From the NCBI GenBank assembly GCA_900467685.1, contig UBQX01000035.1:1-39151 (forward strand): a DNA stretch of 39,151 nucleotides. Direction: 5' to 3'. This document shows positions 7,470-18,361 of the stretch, piece by piece (positions within the stretch are counted from its first letter, which is position 1; the number at the start of each line of letters is the position of its first letter). The notes below the pieces were generated by a model. It searched no databases. It saw nothing but the letters and a program-made list of their open reading frames with translations, and was not told the origin of the DNA. A program made the position numbers and the translations under genes. The stretch comes from Hyphomicrobiales bacterium. Its GTDB lineage: Bacteria > Pseudomonadota > Alphaproteobacteria > Rhizobiales > Rhizobiaceae.

Positions 7470-7554
7470 GCCCCATTGGCGGAATTGGTAGACGCGCTCG
7501 ACTCAAAATCGAGTTCCGCAAGGAGTGCTGGTTCGACCCCGGCATGGGGCACCA
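7470..7554 (+). tRNA. tRNA-Leu (anticodon CAA)
   Basis: The 85-base cloverleaf folds completely. The acceptor arms GCCCCAT and ATGGGGC pair at 7470-7476 and 7544-7550, followed by discriminator A and an encoded CCA at 7551-7554. The anticodon stem CTCGA/TCGAG encloses the loop CTCAAAA, placing anticodon CAA at 7504-7506, which reads UUG. A long variable arm (TCCGCAAGGA) is typical of a class II leucine tRNA. The T arm GCTGG-TTCGACC-CCGGC is perfect. I see no repeat of its 3' end nearby, so nothing suggests use as an integration site. Confidence 0.97.
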
Positions 7555-7590
7555 CAGGCTTTCACCCTCAAGGCTCAAGGTGCGATTTCG

Positions 7591-7905
7591 ATGCAGAACC
7601 TCGTGATGATGGTATTGCTCTGCGTTGTCGCGCTGGTGCTGATCACCGGTCTGTTCGTTTTCCTCGGCATGCGCTGGAATGCGCTGATTGCCGGCGCGAT
7701 TGTTTACCTCCTCTTCGGCGGTTTTGTTGCCATGTCGCAGTTCGCGGGTGCGGGCGCATGTCCGAGCTGGAGGACAGAGGGGGTACTGGTTCCCTTGCTC
7801 GCCTGGCCCGGTGACTTCTATGTCAATGTTGTTGCCGGCGATATCACGGCCCGTCGCTATCTCATCCCACGCACCTGCGAGCTGCCGGCCTCTCCTGCGC
7901 GTTGA
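7591..7905 (+). CDS. Small membrane protein, unknown function
   Basis: The 104-residue product begins with a strong transmembrane helix (about residues 3-27) followed by a second at about 30-50. A non-membrane tail of some 50 residues, with two cysteines and many prolines, ends the protein. AAGGTG lies about ten bases before the ATG at 7591; a longer frame opening at 7525 would start inside the tRNA and is rejected. I do not recognise a family. It begins 36 bp after tRNA-Leu and ends 80 bp before the GT39 gene, so read-through from the tRNA promoter is possible. The call as a gene rests on the helices and position. Confidence 0.6.
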   Translation: MQNLVMMVLLCVVALVLITGLFVFLGMRWNALIAGAIVYLLFGGFVAMSQFAGAGACPSWRTEGVLVPLLAWPGDFYVNVVAGDITARRYLIPRTCELPASPAR

Positions 7906-7985
7906 CAGCTTTCCCTTCCAATTTCCCCTGTGGCGAACTAAATGTCCGCCGAAGGCCGGATCCGGCGCAGATTTTCGAGGTTTAG

Positions 7986-9680
7986 ATGATTGCTGACGCG
8001 AACTCCCCGGCTGGCCGCGCAGGCAGCCTCTGGCTGCCGTTCCTGATTTCCGTCGGCATCGCGCTTTTCCTCATGACGCTGATGCCGACGACCATGTTCT
8101 GGGATCGCGACGAGGCATTCTACGCCCGCGCCGCCGTGGAAATGATCCAGTCAGGGAACTGGATCCTTCCGACCTATAACGACGCCGTCTTCCCCGATAA
8201 GCCGCCGCTGATCTACTGGCTGATGATGTTCTTCATGCACATCTTCGGGGAGAATGAATTCGGCGCGCGTTTCGTCTCCGCGCCGGCCACCGCCGTGTCG
8301 GCCTTTCTCGTGTTCCTCACTGCAAGCCGTCTTTTCGACCGGCGCGCCGGGCTCTGGTCGATGGTCGTCTTCGCCTCGTCGACGCTGACCGTCTATCTCG
8401 GCATTACCGCCATGCTCGATGCAGTCCTCGTGGCCACGGTCTGTCTCGCACTCTGGTCCTTCGTTGCCATCATGCAGGACCGCGATCGGTTCTGGCTCAG
8501 GGCTGCGATCTTTCTGGTCGCGATCTCCCTATCCCTTCTGACGAAGGGTCCTGTTGGCCCGGCCGTCATCGTCCCCGCGATCGTGATCACCTGGTTCTTT
8601 ACGCGCCCGGATGCCCGTGCGCCCTTCTGGCAGATGTTGGTCCTGGCCGTTGCGACATTCATTGGTGTTGGCATTTTCCTGCTCTGGGCGGTGCCTGCAA
8701 ACACCATGAGTAATGGACAGATGCTCGAGGCCGGAATTGGCGAGCATGTGATCGGCCGTGCGCTGAGGCCGATGCAGAACCATGGCGCGCCGGGATGGCT
8801 CGGCTACCTGGCATTCCTTCCGGCCTATATCCCGACGCTGTTCATCGGTTTCATGCCGGCGACGCTGTTTCTGCCGGCGGCACTCGTCGGCATTTCGCGC
8901 CGGCCTGCTGCCAATGCCGGCCTTTCGCCGCGGCTTTTCCTGCTCTCCTGGATGGTGCCGGGCTTCGTGATGTTCTCGCTCGCGGCGACCAAGCTGCCGC
9001 ATTACATCGAGCCCATGTTCCCCGCCTTTGCGATGGCTGCCGGGGGTGTGATTGCCGGAAACCTGACGGGTGGGACGTCGTCGCTGCGGATCGGCCGCTG
9101 GCTCTATATCCTCCAGATCGCCGGACTGGCTGCGGCGTTGCTGGCCGTCGTGGTGCTGGCCCCGACGCTGCTCCTGAAGGTCGCGCTGGTTGTGATCGCA
9201 TTGGGCTGCATCGGTTTTGCCTTCCGCATTTCCTTGGCTCACCGGCTTGGCCAGTACGAGACCGCGATGCGCATGGCACTTGTCTCGGTCTTCCTGCTGA
9301 TGGAAGCGATGTTCCTCCTCGTCATTCCCACGCTCGAAAAGGACATCAAGCTCTCCAAGCCGGTTGCCGAACTGCTGCGCAAGGAGTTCAAGCCCGGTAC
9401 GCCGGTGTTCCAATCCGATTATCTGGAGCCGAGCCTCGTCTTTTACCTCGGCTGGCCGGTCGACAGCCCGATCCGCGATATTCCCGGCGACCAGGCTGGC
9501 CGGATGGCCTTCCTCAATGCTCCCGGCGAACACGCGCTTGTTGCAACGCGGGAGCAATACGAGGCGCTGAAGGCACTCGACCAAGGCGGGCGTCTGGTCG
9601 AGCTTGGCTCGTTCACCGCGTGGAACACCAACGTTTCCGGGCGTTTGCAGACTGTCCTGGTGGCCCGCCTGAGACCCTGA
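7986..9680 (+). CDS. Glycosyltransferase family 39 (ArnT-like) membrane enzyme
   Basis: The 564-residue protein has about a dozen transmembrane helices in its first 430 residues and a soluble C-terminal tail. The first periplasmic loop carries WDRDEAFYARAA, with the GT39/GT83 acidic pair Asp42-Glu43, followed by PDKPPLIYWL, a hallmark of ArnT-like enzymes. Such proteins transfer a sugar from an undecaprenyl- or dolichyl-phosphate carrier to lipid A or another envelope acceptor. The sugar and acceptor here cannot be read. GAGG lies seven bases before the ATG. It precedes the acyl-CoA synthetase by 68 bp in the same direction. No arnBCD genes are present, so a true aminoarabinose role is not supported. 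Confidence 0.92.
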   Translation: MIADANSPAGRAGSLWLPFLISVGIALFLMTLMPTTMFWDRDEAFYARAAVEMIQSGNWILPTYNDAVFPDKPPLIYWLMMFFMHIFGENEFGARFVSAPATAVSAFLVFLTASRLFDRRAGLWSMVVFASSTLTVYLGITAMLDAVLVATVCLALWSFVAIMQDRDRFWLRAAIFLVAISLSLLTKGPVGPAVIVPAIVITWFFTRPDARAPFWQMLVLAVATFIGVGIFLLWAVPANTMSNGQMLEAGIGEHVIGRALRPMQNHGAPGWLGYLAFLPAYIPTLFIGFMPATLFLPAALVGISRRPAANAGLSPRLFLLSWMVPGFVMFSLAATKLPHYIEPMFPAFAMAAGGVIAGNLTGGTSSLRIGRWLYILQIAGLAAALLAVVVLAPTLLLKVALVVIALGCIGFAFRISLAHRLGQYETAMRMALVSVFLLMEAMFLLVIPTLEKDIKLSKPVAELLRKEFKPGTPVFQSDYLEPSLVFYLGWPVDSPIRDIPGDQAGRMAFLNAPGEHALVATREQYEALKALDQGGRLVELGSFTAWNTNVSGRLQTVLVARLRP

Positions 9681-9695
9681 AAATCGTTCAAGCTT

Positions 9696-9740
9696 GATCC
9701 TTTGTTGCATTCGGTGTTATTCCGCAGTGCACAAAGGATC
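9696..9740 (+). promoter_or_regulatory. Inverted repeat covering the ribosome-binding site of the acyl-CoA synthetase gene
   Basis: GATCCTTTGT at 9696-9705 is the exact reverse complement of ACAAAGGATC at 9731-9740, and pairing continues inward for three more bases if one T is bulged. The 3' arm contains AAAGGA, the only Shine-Dalgarno-like sequence before the ATG at 9749. In mRNA the hairpin would hide the ribosome-binding site. No T-run follows, so a plain terminator is less likely. Confidence 0.5.
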
Positions 9741-9748
9741 CTTGCTCC

Positions 9749-11368
9749 ATGCTGTTGCCGTCACGCGAGACTTACGAAGAGCTTGTCCGGGACTTCGTCT
9801 GGGACATTCCGGCCGACTTCAATATCGGCCGCGCAGTCAGCGACGCGTGGGCCGCACACGCGCCTGACCGGATTTGTCTCGAGCATTTCAGTCCGGATGG
9901 CGATCATCTCAGCATGACCTATGGCGATCTTGCCGATCGTTCCTCTCGTCTGGCTGCGGCCTTCGTTTCGCTTGACGTCAAGCGCGGCAGTCGTATCGCG
10001 ATCCTGTTGCCGCAGGGGTTCGAGACGGTGATCTCCCATGTCGCCGCCTACAAGATCGGCGCAGTGGCACTGCCGCTGGCGCTCCTCTTCGGCGCGGATG
10101 CCATCGAATATCGGCTGAACGATTCCGGCGCCGAGGTCGTGGTTACGAACCGGTTCGGTCTGGCCAAACTGAGGGATGTGCAAGGCGGGTTGCCGGCGCT
10201 CAGGCACATCATCCTCATCGGCGATGAAGATGATGCCGCACTGAATTTCGACCGCCTGATTGCCGCGCATCCGCCGTTGGTCGCGCAAGCCGAAACCGGT
10301 CCCGATGATCCGGCCCTGATGATCTACACCTCCGGCACGACGGGCCCGCCGAAGGGCGCGCTGCACGGACATCGCGTGCTGGCAGGTCATATGCCCGGCA
10401 TCCAGTTTGCGCATCCCGATCTCGGGCTCGATGGCGACAAGATGTGGACGCCTGCGGACTGGGCCTGGGCCGGCGGCCTGCTGAACTGCCTCTTGCCTGC
10501 GCTCCTGTTGGGGGTGCCCGTGGTTTCGTCGCCGGGGCAGAAATTCGATCCGGACATGGCCTTTCGTATCATGGCCGAGATGGGCGTGCGCAACGCCTTC
10601 ATCCCACCGACGGCGCTGAGGCTGCTGCGCCCGGTGAGAGAACCGTTGGCGCGTTATCCCCTCAAGCTTCGCACGATCGGTTCGGCCGGTGAGTCGCTGG
10701 GGCGCGAGACCTATGAGTGGGCGAAAGCGACGCTCGGCATCACCGTCAACGAGTTCTACGGTCAGACGGAGTGCAATTTCGTGCTGTCGGCCAGCGAGCG
10801 CTATGGTGTGACGAAGTCCGGCTCCATGGGCAAGCCCGTGCCCGGACATCGCGTCGCGATCATCAACGAGAAGGGCGAAGTCCAGCCTCCAGGTATCGCG
10901 GGCCAGGTGGCCGTTGCGCGGCCGGACCCGGTCATGTTTCTGGGCTACTGGAACAATGAGTCGGCGACGGAAAAGAAGTTCATTGGCGACTGGATGACGA
11001 CAGGCGACCAGGGCGTGATGGACGGGGACGGCTATTTCGAATTCTTCGGCCGTGACGATGACGTCATTACGTCATCCGGCTATCGCATCGGGCCCGGCGA
11101 AATCGAGGATTGTCTTCTCGGGCATCCGGCGGTTCGGCTGGCGGCAGCGGTCGGCAAGCCAGACCCGCTGCGCACCGAGATCGTCAAGGCTTTCGTCGTG
11201 CTCAAGGATGGATACGAGAAAACGCCGGTTCTCACTGCCGAGATCCGCGATTGGGTGAAGCACAGGCTTTCCATGCATGAATACCCGCGCGAGATCGAGT
11301 TTCTCGACGCGCTTCCCATGACGACCACGGGCAAGATCATTCGCCGCGAGCTCAGAGCCCGCGGCTGA
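9749..11368 (+). CDS. AMP-dependent acyl-CoA synthetase, MACS-like
   Basis: The 539-residue enzyme is a complete ANL-superfamily adenylating ligase that makes acyl-CoA from a carboxylic acid, ATP and CoA. The phosphate loop YTSGTTGPPKG lies near residue 193, the A5 motif EFYGQTE near 337, the hinge GRDDDVITSSGYRIGPGEIE near 433, and the catalytic lysine motif TTGKIIRREL is at the very end. The pattern best matches medium-chain or benzoate-type acyl-CoA synthetases, but the substrate is not determined. The gene is single between GT39 and the convergent GNAT gene. Its ribosome-binding site is predicted to lie in a hairpin. Confidence 0.94.
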   Translation: MLLPSRETYEELVRDFVWDIPADFNIGRAVSDAWAAHAPDRICLEHFSPDGDHLSMTYGDLADRSSRLAAAFVSLDVKRGSRIAILLPQGFETVISHVAAYKIGAVALPLALLFGADAIEYRLNDSGAEVVVTNRFGLAKLRDVQGGLPALRHIILIGDEDDAALNFDRLIAAHPPLVAQAETGPDDPALMIYTSGTTGPPKGALHGHRVLAGHMPGIQFAHPDLGLDGDKMWTPADWAWAGGLLNCLLPALLLGVPVVSSPGQKFDPDMAFRIMAEMGVRNAFIPPTALRLLRPVREPLARYPLKLRTIGSAGESLGRETYEWAKATLGITVNEFYGQTECNFVLSASERYGVTKSGSMGKPVPGHRVAIINEKGEVQPPGIAGQVAVARPDPVMFLGYWNNESATEKKFIGDWMTTGDQGVMDGDGYFEFFGRDDDVITSSGYRIGPGEIEDCLLGHPAVRLAAAVGKPDPLRTEIVKAFVVLKDGYEKTPVLTAEIRDWVKHRLSMHEYPREIEFLDALPMTTTGKIIRRELRARG

Positions 11369-11378
11369 AGCTCCCGGA

Positions 11379-12632
11379 TTACCGCCGTCCACGCAGCGAC
11401 ATGATGCGATCACGCAGCTTGCGGGCCACGTCGCGGGTGTTCTGGTAGAGGTGAAGCTGGGTGGCGATCTGGCGGACGTCGCGGTCGCGGCCGGGGTTCA
11501 GGCCGATGATCAGCGTTGCCATCGCATCGCGCTCGCGCCACAGCCGGCTCATGACGGGGTGATCCGGAACAGCGAGCGAATCCGTGCGCACGATGTTGGC
11601 ATCGTCGAGATGCCATTCCGTGACCTTCGACATCAGGATCTTGCCCGGCGAGCAATCCGCATGGGCCTCGTTATAGGCAGTCTTCCAGGTGTAGGCTTCG
11701 CCGGCGCTCAGGAAAACGATGAGCGAAGCTATGGCCTGGCCATCGAGGTCGATCGTGTGGATACGGACCTTGTCGGCCTGGGCCAGATTGTAAACCGCCT
11801 CGCGGGCGAAGGCTGAGCGGAGGCGGTCGATCGTGAGCGCCGTCTTTTCCTTGCCCTTCCACCCGCTTGATTCGAGCAGCAGGAATTCCTCCATGCGCTT
11901 CACCACGTCGCGCGGCTGGCGGGCGACGTTATAGGTGACCTCACCCTTTTCAGACAGCTTGCGCCACTGGCGGCGCATCTCGTGGTTATGCTTGGACGAG
12001 AGCGACTCGCTCATATAGGCCTCGCCGTCGAGCAGGCTTTCGAGCATCGGCCGCTCGCGCTCGTCAGTCACCGCAAGAGGCAGGTTTCTGCTCATCGCGA
12101 TGGCGCGGATCAACTGCGCCGCGGGCCGGTTCAACTTGACGTCTGGAATGACAAGAACCTGCGGGTTGGAATGGGCATGGGCCAGTGCTTCAAGCACGTT
12201 GTCGATGCTTTCTGCCGCGCCTTCTGCATCGATCAGCGGCGTCCCGAGCGGTGCGAAATGGTTGGCCCAGACACGCATGATCGGCGAGCCGATGCCGAGG
12301 CCCGGCCGCTCAACCGAGAAGGGGATGAGGAAGCGGGCGCGATTGCGTCCTTCCGTATCGCGCAGGATGGCGAGGCGGATCTGCTTTTCCTCCAGCCGCG
12401 GGAGGGCGGGCGCCAGAAACTGGCCGGAAAAGAAGACATTCGCCTCCATGGAGCGGTTCGACAGATAGTCGAGTTCGCTCTGCAGCTCGAAGCCCGCCTG
12501 CGCATCGTAGAAATAGAGGGCGCGTCCGGGCCGGCCGACCTCGATCTTCTGCGTTTCACGAACGACGTCGTCCGCCATGTCGGCGGAAGTGGCAGATGTG
12601 GATGCCTGATGCGGGAAGGCGGGGTCGATCAT
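11379..12632 (-). CDS. GNAT family N-acetyltransferase, CelD/BcsL-like
   Basis: The 417-residue protein has two GNAT-like halves, as in the CelD/BcsL (Acetyltransf_6, FemAB-related) proteins found in exopolysaccharide and cellulose loci. The C-terminal half carries MRRQWRKLSEKGEV, then VRIHTIDLDGQAIASLIVF and YTWKTAYNEAHADCSPGKIL, the core fold with the acyl-CoA loop. It probably acylates a sugar or a cell-surface precursor. The start codon overlaps the flippase stop as ATGA at 12629-12632, so the pair is translationally coupled. That link and the divergent epimerase suggest a polysaccharide-modifying role. The exact acceptor is unknown. Confidence 0.88.
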   Translation of the reverse strand: MIDPAFPHQASTSATSADMADDVVRETQKIEVGRPGRALYFYDAQAGFELQSELDYLSNRSMEANVFFSGQFLAPALPRLEEKQIRLAILRDTEGRNRARFLIPFSVERPGLGIGSPIMRVWANHFAPLGTPLIDAEGAAESIDNVLEALAHAHSNPQVLVIPDVKLNRPAAQLIRAIAMSRNLPLAVTDERERPMLESLLDGEAYMSESLSSKHNHEMRRQWRKLSEKGEVTYNVARQPRDVVKRMEEFLLLESSGWKGKEKTALTIDRLRSAFAREAVYNLAQADKVRIHTIDLDGQAIASLIVFLSAGEAYTWKTAYNEAHADCSPGKILMSKVTEWHLDDANIVRTDSLAVPDHPVMSRLWRERDAMATLIIGLNPGRDRDVRQIATQLHLYQNTRDVARKLRDRIMSLRGRR

Positions 12633-14044
12633 GATTGACCTCGTTTATCTGGTTTCGCCGGGCTGGAGGCGAAGGCGGAGAGCGCGATGCCCAGCCTGCG
12701 GCGGATCGTGAGATGGAGCGCGAGCGCCTCGAAGACCATGGCGCCGGATGTGGCGATCGCTACGCCGTAGAGCCCGTAAAGGGGAATGAGGGCCATGTTC
12801 ATGCCCAGGTTGACAGCGAGGGCCGTCGCATAGATGGCCATGCACCGGCGCTGTTCGCCCACCATGGAAAGCAGGGCCTCGCCCGGACCGACCAATGCCT
12901 TGGCAAGAATGCCGACCAGCAGGACGGCCAGCAGCGGATAGCCTGCGACAAAGTCCTGACCAAACAGCGAGAGAAGCAGCTTGCCGGCGAGCAGGACGAG
13001 AACGCCGATCATCAGCGATGGCCAGAAGCTCCAGCGTGCCGCCTGCCTTGCAAATGTTGCAAGTCCATCCTTGTCGCCCGCAGCCCAGAGTGTCGAGAAG
13101 CGGGCACTCGCCGCCGCTTTCACGGAAAAGAAGACAAAATGGACAAGCGCCATTGTCTTGGCCGCTGCGAAGTAGATCGCGACATCGGTGGGGTTCAGGT
13201 AGAAGCCGACAATGACGACATCTGAATTGGTCAGCAGATAGAGAAAGCCCTCAATGAAAAAGATCGGGACGGCGACCTTGAACCAGGTCCTGAAATCGAT
13301 CCTGCGCGTTTCCGCAGGATAGCTTTTTCCTATGCGGGTGATGACGAAGATAAACTGGCTCACGGAGGTCAGGTAGACCGCGGCAAGAGCCGACACCATG
13401 GCGGTGTGCGCTGTCGGCGGATAGCCGAGCCTCACGGCAACCGCCATGAAAACGAGGATCAGGAGCGGGCGCATGATATAGGTCGGCGTCAGCGCTGCTA
13501 TGGGCCAGCTGTTCGCGCGGCCCGTGCCTTCCTGAACATCACCGAGCGCTATCATCGGCAAGGCGAAAATGGCCAGGAAGAGGGGCATCACATAGTAGGA
13601 TTCGATGTGACTTCCGAGAAAATGCAGCGCAACCAGCCCAGATACGCCAACGATAGTCGCGACCGACATGGAAAACAGGCGCGCAGTCGAGGTCAGGCCC
13701 AGAATCTCGGCATTGGCGCCAACTTCCCGATATTCCGGCAGGAAGCGGATCACCGTTGTGTGAAAGCCGAGGCAGGAGAGGTTGCCGAGCAGGATCGTCA
13801 TCACCCAGACGAAGGTGAAAAGGCCGTATTCGAAATTGCCCATGAGGCGGGCGAGGATGATCTGCGAGACGAAGGCGATGGCCGCGCTGACCACGCGAAT
13901 GGCGAAGGCCGACAGCGCCATTCGCTGGGCGCGCGCTTCCGCATCGCCGCCCTTCAGGACCACGACCAGCATCGCCATCAATTGCCGCAACCGCGCCTGT
14001 CCGCGCGCATCCGGCGTCTTGCCCAAGTCTTCGAACGCAGTCAT
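12629..14044 (-). CDS. Polysaccharide flippase (Wzx/MATE-like lipopolysaccharide biosynthesis protein)
   Basis: The 471-residue protein has about 12-14 hydrophobic helices and the architecture of oligosaccharide flippases of the MOP superfamily. SAAIAFVSQIILARLMGNFEYG (quoted in part: QIILARLMGNFEYG) is the typical helix-1 signature, and LYLLTNSDVVIVGFYLNP lies mid-protein. These proteins flip lipid-linked glycans across the inner membrane. The ATG at 14044 is used; the open frame extends much further upstream (to 14875) but that extension crosses the divergent epimerase gene and lacks membrane character. The ribosome-binding site is weak and next to a hairpin. It overlaps the GNAT gene by four bases. 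Confidence 0.9.
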   Translation of the reverse strand: MTAFEDLGKTPDARGQARLRQLMAMLVVVLKGGDAEARAQRMALSAFAIRVVSAAIAFVSQIILARLMGNFEYGLFTFVWVMTILLGNLSCLGFHTTVIRFLPEYREVGANAEILGLTSTARLFSMSVATIVGVSGLVALHFLGSHIESYYVMPLFLAIFALPMIALGDVQEGTGRANSWPIAALTPTYIMRPLLILVFMAVAVRLGYPPTAHTAMVSALAAVYLTSVSQFIFVITRIGKSYPAETRRIDFRTWFKVAVPIFFIEGFLYLLTNSDVVIVGFYLNPTDVAIYFAAAKTMALVHFVFFSVKAAASARFSTLWAAGDKDGLATFARQAARWSFWPSLMIGVLVLLAGKLLLSLFGQDFVAGYPLLAVLLVGILAKALVGPGEALLSMVGEQRRCMAIYATALAVNLGMNMALIPLYGLYGVAIATSGAMVFEALALHLTIRRRLGIALSAFASSPAKPDKRGQS

Positions 14045-14054
14045 GACCCATCTT

Positions 14055-14076
14055 GTCTGGAGGCTGATCTCCAGAC
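14055..14076. promoter_or_regulatory. Inverted repeat between the divergent flippase and epimerase genes
   Basis: GTCTGGAG at 14055-14062 and CTCCAGAC at 14069-14076 form a perfect 8-bp stem with a 6-base loop. It lies 11 bp before the flippase start codon. It may be an operator shared by the divergent genes or an mRNA hairpin limiting flippase translation. Confidence 0.42.
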
Positions 14077-14167
14077 TTGCATATTCAGCGTTAAGAAAGG
14101 GTTTTGCCGCCTCGCTATTCCTGACCGATTTGTTTAGAACTTCGTTCGGAAAAGGCGGAGATTTCCG

Positions 14168-15157
14168 ATGGTTGACGGGCGCACGACAAGCAAGACGATC
14201 CTGCTGACCGGAGCCACCGGCTTTCTGGGTGGCTGGCTGGTCTCGTCCTTCCTGGAGCGCGGCGACCGGGTCGTCGCCGTCATCAATCCCGGCAGTTCCA
14301 TCCGCAAGAACGATCTGGCGCAGTATTACATGCGCGGCTTTGACAAACGCTGCGAAGAGGCGCGGATCGATCTTCTCGATCCGCTGGCGGTCGATGAACT
14401 GGTGAGCGCGGCCAAGCCGGATGTGGTCATCCATCTGGCAGCGGTGGGCGATGTGACGCTGGCCGCGCAGAACCCGGCGCTGACCTTCGTGACCAGCGCG
14501 CGCTCCACGCTCAACCTGCTGGAGGCAGTGCGGCGGTTGCGCCCCGAGACCCTGTTCATCTCGCACACGACCGATAAGGTCTATTCGGGCAGTCCGATCC
14601 CCTTCACGGAGGATATGCCGTTGATGCCCACGCATATCTACGAGGTTGCGAAGGTGGCGCAGGAACATCTCACGGCGACCTATGCGAAGCAATACGGGCT
14701 GAAGACCGTCACGGTCCGCTGTGGCAACTATTTTGGCGGCTACGACTTCAACTTCAACCGGATCATCCCCTTCACGATCAGGCAGTTGCTGGAGGGCCAG
14801 CCTGTTACGCTGCGCTCCAGCGGGCGCTTCACGCGGGATTTCCTCTATATCGAGGACGCCGTGCTGGTGAACCACATGCTGATCGATCGATTTGCGGGGG
14901 TGACGGAGGGCTTCGGCGAGGCCTTCAACTTCTCGCTGGAGGCCAATCTCAACATGCTGGGACTGATTGGCCGGATCGGGTCGCTGATGGGCGTGGCGCC
15001 CGAGATCGTGATCAACGACACGGCGAAGTCGGAAATACCCGACATGCAGCTTTCCTGCGCCAAGGCGCGGGATGTGCTAGGCTGGCGCCCGGCCTTCAGT
15101 TTCGATGAGGGGCTGCGAAAGACGATTGCGGCTTATAGAGATTATCTGAAAGCCTAA
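14168..15157 (+). CDS. NAD-dependent epimerase/dehydratase (sugar-nucleotide SDR)
   Basis: The 329-residue protein is an extended short-chain dehydrogenase acting on nucleotide sugars. The NAD-binding GATGFLGG is near residue 16, an HLAA motif follows near 91, SHTTDKVY supplies the catalytic hydroxyl residue, and YEVAK is the Tyr-x3-Lys pair. GGYDFNFNRIIPF and the SGRFTRDFLYIEDA stretch resemble CDP-glucose 4,6-dehydratase-like enzymes. The precise substrate cannot be read. It is divergent from the flippase, so it probably supplies a sugar for the same surface glycan. The ATG at 14168 is preceded by GGCGGAG about eight bases away. It ends in a shared terminator with secA. Confidence 0.9.
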   Translation: MVDGRTTSKTILLTGATGFLGGWLVSSFLERGDRVVAVINPGSSIRKNDLAQYYMRGFDKRCEEARIDLLDPLAVDELVSAAKPDVVIHLAAVGDVTLAAQNPALTFVTSARSTLNLLEAVRRLRPETLFISHTTDKVYSGSPIPFTEDMPLMPTHIYEVAKVAQEHLTATYAKQYGLKTVTVRCGNYFGGYDFNFNRIIPFTIRQLLEGQPVTLRSSGRFTRDFLYIEDAVLVNHMLIDRFAGVTEGFGEAFNFSLEANLNMLGLIGRIGSLMGVAPEIVINDTAKSEIPDMQLSCAKARDVLGWRPAFSFDEGLRKTIAAYRDYLKA

Positions 15158-15168
15158 GGGCAAAACGA

Positions 15169-15207
15169 AAACGCCCCGCAATTCAGAACTGCAGGGCGTT
15201 TCAATCT
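15169..15207. terminator. Bidirectional terminator between the epimerase gene and secA
   Basis: AAACGCCC at 15169-15176 pairs perfectly with GGGCGTTT at 15194-15201, and GCA/TGC extends the stem after one mismatch. T-rich sequence follows on the plus strand and the A-run before the stem gives a U-run on the minus strand. It sits between convergent stops. Confidence 0.8.
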
Positions 15208-15222
15208 TCTTTTCCAGGCCAA

Positions 15223-17925
<2,703 letters not shown>

Positions 17926-18361
17926 CAGGATGGTCCTTTCTCGTGTTAGTTGCTTGCTGCGATGCCTGCCGTCCCTAAAAAAGGAGACTGGAACCGCGCT
18001 GAGCCCAGAAACCCATCTGGACGCGAAGTTGCGTGACAGATAAGAGGGGGGCCAAGTGATGTCAACGGCCCTTGCTGGCAAGCGCTTTGCGGCTTTTCCA
18101 CGTGCTTTACGCCGCGGATTGTGCAGGCTCTTGTTCTGAGGGTGAAAAATCTTTTATCTTTAAGTGCTTAGCTGTTTCCGGCTTGCCTTGGATGAAAGAA
18201 GTCCGGGATGGATGACCGGTGCTGGCGCGATCTTCCGCTGCCGCGCCGGGAATTGTCCCGCCCGGGCCGGTGGACGCTATCAATTCGCCACATTCGGGTG
18301 GCCGTGACTTCGCATCAAGGGTGCCGATCCCCCTCTGCCCCGGATCTTGAAAGGTTTGAAC
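17926..18361. other. Divergent intergenic region, secA and PPIase gene
   Basis: This 436-bp region has no supported gene. On the secA side it contains a clear promoter at 18037-18065. On the PPIase side CTTGTT at 18130-18135 and TTTATC at 18153-18158, separated by 17 bases, form a weak promoter candidate that would leave a leader of about 200 bases. No riboswitch or SecM-like leader peptide is recognisable. The stretch is open in one rightward frame, which looks like chance. Confidence 0.5.
18037..18065 (-). promoter_or_regulatory. Promoter of secA
   Basis: On the minus strand a perfect -35 TTGACA (18065-18060) is followed after 17 bases by TATCTG (18042-18037). Transcription would begin near 18030 and leave about a 105-base leader before the secA ATG. 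The -10 matches the consensus only in its first three bases, so the -35 carries the call. Confidence 0.55.

Noticed and set aside
7955-7966. 12-bp palindrome GCCGGATCCGGC before the GT39 gene
   Set aside because: It is short and G+C-rich, with no loop and no known regulator match, so chance is a sufficient explanation.
7470-7985. tRNA-Leu as an integration site for a mobile element
   Set aside because: No integrase gene and no repeat of the tRNA 3' end are found nearby. The flanking genes look like core genes.
7986-9680. GT39 protein as a true ArnT for aminoarabinose addition to lipid A
   Set aside because: No arnB, arnC, arnA or arnD genes are nearby, and GT39 members with other sugars are common.
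14045-14875. N-terminal extension of the flippase frame by 277 codons
   Set aside because: It lies over the divergent epimerase gene, lacks membrane helices and has no matching family. The ATG at 14044 gives the normal flippase N terminus.
17926-18361. SecM-like leader or riboswitch before secA
   Set aside because: No short leader frame with an arrest-type sequence and no recognisable aptamer core were seen on the secA strand.
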